A stretch of 64,000 bases of DNA from Algoriphagus sp. Its GTDB lineage: Bacteria > Bacteroidota > Bacteroidia > Cytophagales > Cyclobacteriaceae. Made by a program: the position numbers and the translations under genes. This document shows positions 16,472 to 24,452 of the stretch, one piece after another (within the stretch, counting starts at the first letter, position 1; each line of letters starts with the position of its first letter). Under the pieces are notes generated by a model. The model saw nothing but the letters and a program-made list of their open reading frames with translations, was not told the origin of the DNA and did not search any database. Location: contig NZ_JAUXYL010000010.1 of the NCBI RefSeq assembly GCF_030694375.1, forward strand, positions 49,466 to 113,465, read 5' to 3'.

Positions 16472-17389
16472 CTAGGCGATCACAAATGTTTTATAAAACT
16501 CTTTCCTGTATTGCACAGGGGTCATTTTGATCCGTTCCTTGAAGAGTTTGTTGAAATTGGACAAAGTAAAAAACCCGCATTCATAAGAGATCTCGCTGAT
16601 ATTCAAATCAGATTCATGCAGTAGTTTGCAGGCATGAGAAATTCGAACATCAGTCAAAAAATCGGAAAATGATTTATTTACTCTTGATTTGAAGAATCTG
16701 CTGAAAGCAGACACCGAAAGATTGGAAATTTGGGCAGCTTCTTCCAAACTGACTTTCGACTGGAAATTGTGCATGACATATTCATACACCTGACCCATTC
16801 GATCCTTTTCGGATTCCTTGTTGGTATTTACATAAGCCGCATCGGTAATCAATTTGCAATCCGGTGAATCAGCTATTGTCTGTAGGATTTTGAGCAAACT
16901 GATAAGACTATTCACTCCTTTTAAATCGAGCAGCTCGATCATCATATTTTTAACCAAATGATTCGTGTTTCCGGTAATCTCAATTCCTCTCACTGATTTT
17001 TTGAGCATATTGGATAAGCCTTCGAATTCCTCCAACTGAAAAACTGAATTGTTAAGAAAATTATCCGGAAAGTAAACCACAATGCCATGCGTGCTCAGAT
17101 TATTCTCAGGAATGTGATAAGCCTTATCATTTTTCCAAAGGTGAGGGAGATCAGGTCCGGTAAGTACCATATCCCCTTCCCGAAAAGTCTGCATATGATC
17201 TCCAATAAAGCGGGTACCACTCCCCTTCAAGGCAACGAATAATTGATATTCTGAATGAAAATGCCAGTTTACGTCAAAAAATGGAGCGATCAACTCTTTA
17301 ACTACAAATGCTTTACCCTCTGGGATACGGGATTTTTGGAGTGGTCTTTTCACTGATTTCTGCTCTTTTTTTTCAAATATAAAATTCAA
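16472..17389 (-). CDS. AraC family transcriptional regulator with cupin sensor
   Basis: Regulator of 305 residues. The N-terminal half resembles a cupin ligand pocket (DVNWHFHSEYQLFVALKGSGTRFIGDH). The C-terminal 100 residues are a double helix-turn-helix AraC domain (VSLEEAAQISNLSVSAFSRFFK and the second ISEISYECGFFTLSNFNKLFKE). It is transcribed away from the large ThuA/dehydrogenase gene, with 95 bp shared between them, and probably controls that sugar cluster. This is inferred from position; no operator was identified. Confidence 0.88.
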   Translation of the reverse strand: MNFIFEKKEQKSVKRPLQKSRIPEGKAFVVKELIAPFFDVNWHFHSEYQLFVALKGSGTRFIGDHMQTFREGDMVLTGPDLPHLWKNDKAYHIPENNLSTHGIVVYFPDNFLNNSVFQLEEFEGLSNMLKKSVRGIEITGNTNHLVKNMMIELLDLKGVNSLISLLKILQTIADSPDCKLITDAAYVNTNKESEKDRMGQVYEYVMHNFQSKVSLEEAAQISNLSVSAFSRFFKSRVNKSFSDFLTDVRISHACKLLHESDLNISEISYECGFFTLSNFNKLFKERIKMTPVQYRKEFYKTFVIA

Positions 17390-17484
17390 ATTGGAAAAAA
17401 ACAGTCACTATTCAAGTAAAAACAGTAAGGAATTCTGAGCCAAATTGAGGAATATTAGCATCTAAATTTTAGTAAGCCCAAAGC

Positions 17485-20400
17485 ATGACCAATTTAAAAA
17501 ATTGGAGAAGCTCTTATCTTCTCCTTCTCATCGCACTCACCCTCATTATTTCCTGCGGAAAAAAGGAAAATTTCCTTTCCATGACTGATCCAAGACGGGT
17601 AGAAATCCTCGTCCTAGGCCATGAAAGTGAACATCACAACTCCGAAAAGCTGATGATGTATCTTGGAACTCCCCTTTTCCAAAAAGGAATCAACCTCACC
17701 TACACTACAGATCTTAATGATCTCAACAAGGTGACCTTAAATAATTATGACGGGCTAATGATCTATGCCAACCATGAAAAGATCAGTCCTGAACAGGAAA
17801 AAGCACTTAAAGACTATGTTCAAAGCGGTAAGGCGCTAATACCGATCCATTCGGCTTCCTTCTGTTTCCAAAACTCCGACTGGTACATCGGTGCGGTTGG
17901 AGGTCAGTTTAGTACCCATGGAACAGGAGATTTTACCGTGGGCATTATTGATAGTGCACATCCGGTGATGGCTGGCTTGGAGGAGTTTGAAACTTGGGAT
18001 GAAACCTACGTTCATACCAAAGTCAATCCCGACATGCATGTCCTGATGGAACGGGTCGAAGGCGGCAAAAAAGAACCTTACACTTGGGTAAGGAATGAAG
18101 GCAAAGGGCGTGTGTTCTATACGGCTTACGGCCATAATGAGAAGACATGGGGAAAAAAGGGCTTTCAGGACTTGGTGGCAAATGGTATTCTTTGGGCTGT
18201 TGGAGATAAGGTGAATGAACTTTTGACCAAATATGAAATTCCAATACCTGAATTTCAGGATGCCGAAATACCAAATTATGAAAAGCGGGATCCCGCCCCA
18301 CGCTATCAGCTTCCTTTGACACCTGAGCAAAGTATGAAACTGATTCAGGTTCCTGTCGGGTTTGAATTGCAGCTTTTCGCTGCCGAACCAATGATCATCA
18401 ATCCGATGGCAATAGCATGGGACGAAAGAGGCAGACTTTATGTCATCGAAACAGTGGATTATCCTAATGAAGTCCGAAAAGAGGGTGGCAATGACAAAAT
18501 CAAAATTCTGGAAGATACCAATGGAGACGGCAAGGCTGATAAAGTTACTGTCTTTGCAGATAATCTGAATATTCCGACATCCATCATGGCTGTAAATGGC
18601 GGCATTGTAATCTCCATGGCACCTGATTTTATATTCTTAAAAGATACCGATGGCGATGATGTTGCCGATGTCAGAGAAGTAGTAATGACTGGTTGGGGCA
18701 AAAGCGATACCCATGCAGGACCTTCTAATTTGAAGTATGGTTTTGACAATAAAATCTGGGGCGTCTTGGGTTATTCCGGCTTCAATGGAGAAGTAAGTGG
18801 CGTAAGACATCAATTTGGACAGGGTGTTTATCGATTTGATCCTAGCGGAAATAATCTGGAATACCTGGGAAATACTTCAAACAATACTTGGGGATTGGGT
18901 TTCACCGAAGACTTTGAAACATTTATTTCTACGGCAAACGGTCAGCACAGTGTGTATTTTTCCATGGCAAATAACTACCTAAAGCGACCAGTCTTTCAAG
19001 GATCTGCCAATACAGTTCATGGCATCGACTCGCATTATGATATGCCTCATCTCACGCCTTTCCTAAGACAGGTTGATTGGCATGGAAGCTATACCGCTGC
19101 TGCAGGACATAATTTCTACACAGCAAGGAGCTTTCCTAAAAACTATTGGAACAAAATCGCCTTCGTGGCAGAGCCAACAGGACGAGTGCTCCACAATGCG
19201 ATCATGAATCCGGAAGGATCTGGATTTAAAGAAAAAAATGGATTTAATATTTTGGCGAGTTCAGACGAGTGGTTCTCCCCTGTTCATGCCGAGGTTGGAC
19301 CTGACGGAGCGCTTTGGGTTGCAGACTGGTACAACTTTATCATCCAGCATAACCCTACTCCAAGAGGATTCGAAAACGGTGACGGTAATGCTTACATCAA
19401 TCCCCTACGTGACAGCAAGCACGGACGTATTTATCGAATGGTATACAAAGGCGGAGATGATTCAGAGACGTTTGACCTGAAAGATGCCAGCTCCAAAAAG
19501 CTAATCTCTGCCTTGAAAAGCGAGAATATGTTTTGGAGATTGACCGCGCAGCGTTTGATTGTAGAGACAAAAAATAAAGAGGTCCTTCAAGACCTGTATA
19601 AAATTATCGGAGATCAAAGTGTTGATGCAGTGGGGCTTAACGGTCCTGCAATCAATGCCCTTTGGACCTTGCATGGTTTGGGAGAATTGAATGGGACAAA
19701 CAGGGAAGCGGAGCAAATGGTAGAAAAAGCACTTCGACACCCTTCCGGTGCGGTAAGGAAAAATGCACTTCGCGTGATCCCTCGTACTGAGGCTTCGCTG
19801 AAAGCCATCATGGCTTCCAATCTCCTGAACGATTCGGATTTACATGCACGAAAATATGCTTTCCTGACTTTGTCAGAAATGCCTTTCAATGAAGGTGCTG
19901 CCAAAGAATTGATCAAGGCTGCCGATGTTGCTGATAATGGAACAGATGCGTATTTGCCTCAGGCAATATTTGCAGCGGTTTTAGCACACCCAACTGAATT
20001 TGCAAAGCGAGACAGCAAGACAGCTTTACAGTCCGGTGACAATGCCGAATTGTCCTTGGCTGACCGAATCAGCAGAAGCTTGGTTGCGGAGCAATATCCA
20101 TTGGATTCCAGAAACTCTATCCTTTTTCCACCTGAAGTGGCTGGAAAGGAAATTGCAATTCGAATGATTGCATCCAAAGGCAACAATCCTCTGGATGGAA
20201 TTTTGGTGGCACATGGAAATGGTACCAATGGTTACAGCTTATATATCTATGAAGACAAACTTCACTTTGCAGTAGCTCAGGATGAAAAACTCACGATAAT
20301 TAGTTCTAAAAAAGGCCTCCCTGAAGAGCAATTCATCATTGATGCAACCCTTGTGGAAGATGGAAGTATGACATTGATGATCAATGGGGAGGAAATCGGA

Positions 20401-20988
20401 AAAGCTAAAACCAAAGGACTTTTCGCCGCAGAACTTACTCCTAGACGTGTTCGTGTTGGTCAAAATGACTCAAGAAATCAAGTTGGAAAATATGAAGGGG
20501 GCTGGATGTTCGCTGGTAGAATTAGCAACAAATCAACCCTAGCACTGAAAAAACCAGGATCTGATATTCAAATGATGGCTGACGCTGGAGGTGCTACCAC
20601 CGCAGCAAATGGTACAACTCTGATCAAATTGGGAGTAATCCCCCATGAGATGAAATTCACCTTGGCCACATTCACGGTGAAGGCTGGTTCTCAGGTTACG
20701 ATAGACTTCGAAAACCCGGATTTCATGCAGCATAACTTGGTCATTGGACAAAAAGGATCCATGGAGACCATCGGTGAAGCTGCGGATGCTTTGGCCCGTG
20801 ATCCAAAAGGTGCCGAACAAAATTACGTCCCTAAGATTCCTCAAGTAATAGCTGCTACCCTATTGGTTGATCCAGAAGGTCGTGAATCAATCGTATTCAC
20901 TGCCCCAACCGAACCGGGAGACTATCCATTTGTCTGTACAGTACCGGGCCACTGGAGAATTATGAACGGAATCATGAAAGTAGAATAG
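17485..20988 (+). CDS. Multidomain ThuA / sugar dehydrogenase / HEAT / azurin-like lipoprotein
   Basis: A 1167-residue envelope lipoprotein (lipobox IISC, Cys24). Domains in order are ThuA (about 38-235, GHESEHH and THGTGDF motifs), a PQQ-type soluble dehydrogenase propeller (about 287-660), HEAT-like helical repeats (about 665-840), a LamG-like beta sandwich (about 870-1030), and a cupredoxin (about 1045-1167). The cupredoxin keeps the complete type-1 copper set of azurin: His1083, Cys1151, His1156 and Met1160, with the C-x4-H-x3-M spacing. Family relatives usually end in a c-type cytochrome, but no CxxCH is present here. Electrons from sugar oxidation could thus pass to copper. It leads an apparent operon with the next two genes. 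Confidence 0.85.
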   Translation: MTNLKNWRSSYLLLLIALTLIISCGKKENFLSMTDPRRVEILVLGHESEHHNSEKLMMYLGTPLFQKGINLTYTTDLNDLNKVTLNNYDGLMIYANHEKISPEQEKALKDYVQSGKALIPIHSASFCFQNSDWYIGAVGGQFSTHGTGDFTVGIIDSAHPVMAGLEEFETWDETYVHTKVNPDMHVLMERVEGGKKEPYTWVRNEGKGRVFYTAYGHNEKTWGKKGFQDLVANGILWAVGDKVNELLTKYEIPIPEFQDAEIPNYEKRDPAPRYQLPLTPEQSMKLIQVPVGFELQLFAAEPMIINPMAIAWDERGRLYVIETVDYPNEVRKEGGNDKIKILEDTNGDGKADKVTVFADNLNIPTSIMAVNGGIVISMAPDFIFLKDTDGDDVADVREVVMTGWGKSDTHAGPSNLKYGFDNKIWGVLGYSGFNGEVSGVRHQFGQGVYRFDPSGNNLEYLGNTSNNTWGLGFTEDFETFISTANGQHSVYFSMANNYLKRPVFQGSANTVHGIDSHYDMPHLTPFLRQVDWHGSYTAAAGHNFYTARSFPKNYWNKIAFVAEPTGRVLHNAIMNPEGSGFKEKNGFNILASSDEWFSPVHAEVGPDGALWVADWYNFIIQHNPTPRGFENGDGNAYINPLRDSKHGRIYRMVYKGGDDSETFDLKDASSKKLISALKSENMFWRLTAQRLIVETKNKEVLQDLYKIIGDQSVDAVGLNGPAINALWTLHGLGELNGTNREAEQMVEKALRHPSGAVRKNALRVIPRTEASLKAIMASNLLNDSDLHARKYAFLTLSEMPFNEGAAKELIKAADVADNGTDAYLPQAIFAAVLAHPTEFAKRDSKTALQSGDNAELSLADRISRSLVAEQYPLDSRNSILFPPEVAGKEIAIRMIASKGNNPLDGILVAHGNGTNGYSLYIYEDKLHFAVAQDEKLTIISSKKGLPEEQFIIDATLVEDGSMTLMINGEEIGKAKTKGLFAAELTPRRVRVGQNDSRNQVGKYEGGWMFAGRISNKSTLALKKPGSDIQMMADAGGATTAANGTTLIKLGVIPHEMKFTLATFTVKAGSQVTIDFENPDFMQHNLVIGQKGSMETIGEAADALARDPKGAEQNYVPKIPQVIAATLLVDPEGRESIVFTAPTEPGDYPFVCTVPGHWRIMNGIMKVE

Positions 20989-20990
20989 GC

Positions 20991-21851
20991 ATGGCGTTGA
21001 ATGTAACATTTGCAGTCAGCACCTGGCTATGGACTTCGCCTTTCAACAAGGAAACCGTCAAGCTTTTTCCAAAAATCAAAAGCTACGGATACGATGCGGT
21101 GGAGATTCCTGTGGAAGATCCCGCTTTAATTGACATTGATTGGGTAAAGAAAGCACTTGCGGATAATGGGCTCAGGCCTGTTCTCTGCGGCGCTTTCGGC
21201 ACAAGCCGGGATTTGACCAATGAAGATCCGGCATTTCATCAAACCTGCTTCGATTACCTTGATTCCTGTTTTGAAATTGCTTCTGAATTGGGAGCAAGTT
21301 TTGTGGCCGGACCGATGTATTCGGCGGTAGGAAAAGCCCGTTTGGTCTCAGCCGAACAAAAAAAAATCGAATGGAATCGCGCTGTCACCAACCTCCGGAA
21401 AGTCTGTCATCGTGCAGGTGAATTTGGATTGGAGATCGCAATAGAAACCCTAAACCGATTTGAAACTGACCTGATCAACACCTCCGAAGAGTTAATGCAA
21501 CTGATCACAGATATCAATGAACCTCAGGCCAAGGCAATCCTAGATGGATTCCACATGAATATTGAGGAACCGAGTATCGAGCATGCGATTAAAACTGTCG
21601 GAGATAAACTGATCCATGTGCAGGTTTCTGAAAACTACCGAGGAACTCCCGGAACAGGCCAAACCAACTGGGCTGCCTGGAAGCGAGGCTTGGAAGGAAT
21701 CAACTACCAAGGGGTAATTTCTATCGAAAGCTTTACTCCCGATGTGAAAGAACTGGCAGGTGCGGTATGCATCTGGAAACCATTGGTTCCTTCTCAGGAC
21801 GGCTTTGCCAAAGAAGGACTGGAATTTTTGAGGAAGTGGGCAGCGGAATAG
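20991..21851 (+). CDS. Sugar epimerase/isomerase, D-tagatose 3-epimerase-like
   Basis: TIM-barrel protein of 286 residues that starts 2 bp after the previous stop. Compared with Pseudomonas cichorii D-tagatose 3-epimerase the residues line up with the same numbers: Glu152 and Glu158 in IETLNRFE, Asp185 and His188 in LDGFHM, Arg217, and Glu246 in SIESF. The fourth metal ligand, His211, is Gln211 here (HVQVSENYR). The fold and family are clear, but metal binding may differ and the substrate is unknown. Its partners suggest work on keto-sugars or glycosides. Confidence 0.85.
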   Translation: MALNVTFAVSTWLWTSPFNKETVKLFPKIKSYGYDAVEIPVEDPALIDIDWVKKALADNGLRPVLCGAFGTSRDLTNEDPAFHQTCFDYLDSCFEIASELGASFVAGPMYSAVGKARLVSAEQKKIEWNRAVTNLRKVCHRAGEFGLEIAIETLNRFETDLINTSEELMQLITDINEPQAKAILDGFHMNIEEPSIEHAIKTVGDKLIHVQVSENYRGTPGTGQTNWAAWKRGLEGINYQGVISIESFTPDVKELAGAVCIWKPLVPSQDGFAKEGLEFLRKWAAE

Positions 21852-21870
21852 GTCCAAACCGCAAGTTTTT

Positions 21871-21917
21871 GTCAGTCCGAGCGGAGTCGAGGACCCTTCG
21901 ACTCCGCTCAGGGTGAC
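21871..21917. repeat. AGCGGAGTCGA hairpin repeat, copy 2
   Basis: The arms gtcagtccgagcggagtcga (21871-21890) and tcgactccgctcagggtgac (21898-21917) pair with two mismatches. The core is identical to the repeat at 13955-14007. It lies between the epimerase and the oxidoreductase gene. Confidence 0.75.
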
Positions 21918-21998
21918 ATCCACATTGGTCTTCCCAACTTCCTTACCTCCAAACCTCCATACTCCCCAACATCTTTACACCAAAAACACTAAATACCC

Positions 21999-23114
21999 AT
22001 GAGTCAAAAACAAATCAACATCGCCATCATCGGATTGGGATTTGGAGCCGAATTTATTCCAATTTACCAAAAGCATCCCTTGGCCAATATGTATGCAATT
22101 TGCCAGCGAAATAAAGAAAAGGCAGAAGAAATCGGAAAAGCATTTGGAATCGAAAAGGTGTATACCGACTACGATGAGTTACTTAAAGACCCCAATGTCG
22201 ATGCAGTTCACATCAATACGCCAATCCAAAATCACGCTGAGCAATCCTTAAAAGCCCTTCGTGCTGGCAAGCATGTCGCCTGTACCGTACCCATGGCTAC
22301 TACCGTCGAGGAGTGCCGTGCGATCGTCGAAGAAACCGAGCGTACCGGTTTGACATACATGATGATGGAAACGGTGATTTACAGTCGCGAATTCCTCTTT
22401 GTAAAAGAAATGTATGAGAAAGGCGAGCTGGGCAAAATTCAATTTCTTAGAGCCTCTCATCAGCAGGAAATGGCAGGATGGCCAGGCTATTGGGAAGGCC
22501 TCCCTCCAATGCACTATGCCACCCACTGTGTGGGTCCGGTTTTGGCCTTGCCAAAAGGACAGGCAGAATACGTTTCCTGTTTAGGGTCAGGAAGAATTGA
22601 TGAAAATCTTATTCCAAAGTACGGTTCTCCTTTTGCGATCGAGACTTGTCACATCAAGCTTAAAGATTCCGATTTGGCGGCTGAGGTTACAAGATCTTTA
22701 TTTAACACGGCAAGGCAGTATCGGGAAAGTTTTGATGTGTATGGCTCTAAAAAGTCATTTGAGTGGACACTGATCGAGCACGAAGATTCTGTAATCCATA
22801 CCGGAGAAAGTCCGGAGAAAGTCAAAATCCCGGATTATGCACATTTGCTTCCTAAAGAGATCGCTTCTTTTACAACTCAGGGAGTATATGACGGTGACGA
22901 CAATCAGCATTTGTCTTTTATTCAAGGATCCGGCCATGGAGGTTCTCATCCACATCTTGTAAATGAATTTCTCAATGCCCTGATTGAGAAAAGAGCTCCA
23001 TATCCGGATGCAAGGCAATCTGCCAATATTACCTGTGTGGGTATTTTGGCTCATGAATCTGCCATGGAGGGCGGAAAAATCAAGTTCCTCCCAGACTTTA
23101 CAATGAACAAATAA
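21999..23114 (+). CDS. Cytoplasmic Gfo/Idh/MocA family protein with altered catalytic motif
   Basis: Protein of 371 residues, no signal peptide, so cytoplasmic, unlike the two earlier members. The Rossmann loop is IGLGFGAEF. In place of the usual EKPMA motif it has CTVPMATT, so the Lys that normally helps catalysis is Val. The remaining fold and the His-rich MHYATHCVGP segment look normal. It may act on a phosphorylated or keto sugar by another mechanism. It closes the ThuA/epimerase cluster and is followed by a strong terminator. Confidence 0.82.
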   Translation: MSQKQINIAIIGLGFGAEFIPIYQKHPLANMYAICQRNKEKAEEIGKAFGIEKVYTDYDELLKDPNVDAVHINTPIQNHAEQSLKALRAGKHVACTVPMATTVEECRAIVEETERTGLTYMMMETVIYSREFLFVKEMYEKGELGKIQFLRASHQQEMAGWPGYWEGLPPMHYATHCVGPVLALPKGQAEYVSCLGSGRIDENLIPKYGSPFAIETCHIKLKDSDLAAEVTRSLFNTARQYRESFDVYGSKKSFEWTLIEHEDSVIHTGESPEKVKIPDYAHLLPKEIASFTTQGVYDGDDNQHLSFIQGSGHGGSHPHLVNEFLNALIEKRAPYPDARQSANITCVGILAHESAMEGGKIKFLPDFTMNK

Positions 23115-23121
23115 CAAACAG

Positions 23122-23149
23122 AAAAGGCAGCTGCGAGGCTGCCTTTTTC
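23122..23149 (+). terminator. Rho-independent terminator of the sugar cluster
   Basis: Stem aaaaggcagc / gctgcctttt (23122-23131 and 23138-23147) with a T-rich tail. Confidence 0.85.
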
Positions 23150-23229
23150 ATTCAACGTTTTTTTAACCGTTAAGAACACAAAGTTGCGCAAAGGTTTTTA
23201 TTGCAAAGTTCTTGGCTGGTTCAAGTCTT

Positions 23230-23353
23230 CAGACCTGCCTTGCCGTCAGGCAGGCTTGGACCTTCTATGCTGCAGTCTTCGGACTGCTTTCCTTTCGATT
23301 TCAAGCGGCAGTCTGAAGACTGCATTTAGGTAAGCACAAGTCAAAAGACTTGC
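23230..23353. repeat. Composite hairpin element (gcagtctgaagactgc type)
   Basis: Three nested or adjacent dyads lie within about 120 bp: the cctgcc/ggcagg stem, the paired gcagtc units at 23272 and 23308, and the aagtc/gactt stem. The first motif also occurs at 959-995 and 6038-6057, suggesting modular repeat families. Confidence 0.6.
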
Positions 23354-23574
23354 GCTAAATGTTTACTTATTTTCAAAACCTCGGGTAGTCTAAGATCAAA
23401 AAATAAAAATCTGTGAATTTCTCTGCGTGAATCTGTGGGAAATAAAAATCTGCGCGAATCAGCGATTTTTTCTGGGGAGATAATAAAATGGCCCTATAAA
23501 AACAGAGACCTTCGAGGTTCTGGAAAACCTCAAAGGTCTAGGTCTTGATACTAAAATCTAGCTACTTGATACTA

Positions 23575-23952
23575 TCACTTCACGCGTTTTCCCTCAGCGT
23601 TAAACATATCCATCAAAGAACCTCTAGATACATCCTCATCCTTTTTTACCAAACTAAGGTAAACATCATAGCCGGTGATGTTAAAGTAGGCAACCAAATT
23701 GTCACCTGAAATTGAAACAGAGGTCATTTCCTTTTCTGTACCGGAAGCATCTTCAATGAAATACCCTTTGGTCTTGCCATCTGCGGTCTCAAAGCGCATC
23801 GGGATGGTAGCAGTGCCCTGAGGCGTGTCAAATACGGTGACTTCCCATTTTCCCTCGTAATATTCGGGAGTCACCGTAGTAAAGCTGGAAAGCGCAAATG
23901 TGGCCGATAGTGCGATCAATAGGCCAAGGGTGTTGAATAGTAATTTTCTCAT
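23575..23952 (-). CDS. Secreted hypothetical protein, beta-rich
   Basis: Predicted periplasmic protein of 125 residues with a Sec signal (MRKLLFNTLGLLIALSATFALSS, cut near 23-25). The mature part opens with YYEGKWEVTVFDTPQG and is rich in beta-strand patterns, recalling small lipocalin-like or META-type barrels, but no family can be named. It has no obvious partner genes and sits alone between a repeat region and the tRNA-Thr region. An AT-rich upstream has a TACATTTTG element on its strand that may be a promoter variant. Confidence 0.6.
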   Translation of the reverse strand: MRKLLFNTLGLLIALSATFALSSFTTVTPEYYEGKWEVTVFDTPQGTATIPMRFETADGKTKGYFIEDASGTEKEMTSVSISGDNLVAYFNITGYDVYLSLVKKDEDVSRGSLMDMFNAEGKRVK

Positions 23953-24282
23953 ATACGAAAGAAGTTAAAATGAAGAACAAAATGTAGAAAAAAATAACTA
24001 GAAGCGATACTATAAAGGAAATATTAAAGAGTAAAATATGATGTATAAAGGTAAAAATACCCCCTGTGAGTTTAGCAGACGATACCAAATCATAGGTCAA
24101 TACCTCTCCATGAATTCGAGTTTACCAAGGAGTAAGATCCGCTTCATTAAATTCGTCGAAAGGATTACTTCTTGATTTTTCTGATGGTTCCAAGGGTTTA
24201 TTAGGTAAAAAATGGTCGGAGTAGCCTTACTCTGAAATTGACCAAAAAGCAAAAAGGGAAACATTTCTGTTTCCCTTTTAAG
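23953..24282. other. AT-rich intergenic region upstream of the secreted protein
   Basis: It holds the promoter region of the minus-strand secreted protein and the tRNA-Thr terminator. Apart from short dyads such as gagtagccttactc I see no gene or conserved element. Confidence 0.5.
24252..24279 (-). terminator. Terminator of the tRNA-Thr transcript
   Basis: Perfect 11-bp stem aaaagggaaac / gtttccctttt, immediately 3' of the tRNA on the minus strand, ending in a T-run on that strand. Confidence 0.8.
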
Positions 24283-24355
<73 letters not shown>

Positions 24356-24452
24356 TTACTTTTATTGTGGTGCAAATATAGGCCTTCACATGATTTGCTC
24401 CAAACTCATCTCCTAAGAATTTTCTATCTCTCAGAGTTTGAGCAGGAAAAAT

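Larger units (their letters stand above)
23115..23574. other. Gene-free stretch with terminator and a composite repeat
   Basis: After the terminator come a cctgcc..ggcagg palindrome (23234-23254) and two 16-base self-complementary units, gcagtcttcggactgc (23272-23287) and gcagtctgaagactgc (23308-23323), which also pair with each other. It also has a caagtcaaaagacttg hairpin (23338-23353), direct repeats of aaaatctg(t/c)g.gaat near 23406-23462, and a tail with accttcgaggttctggaaaacctcaaaggt-like dyads (23506-23538). No coding sequence is supported. Confidence 0.6.
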
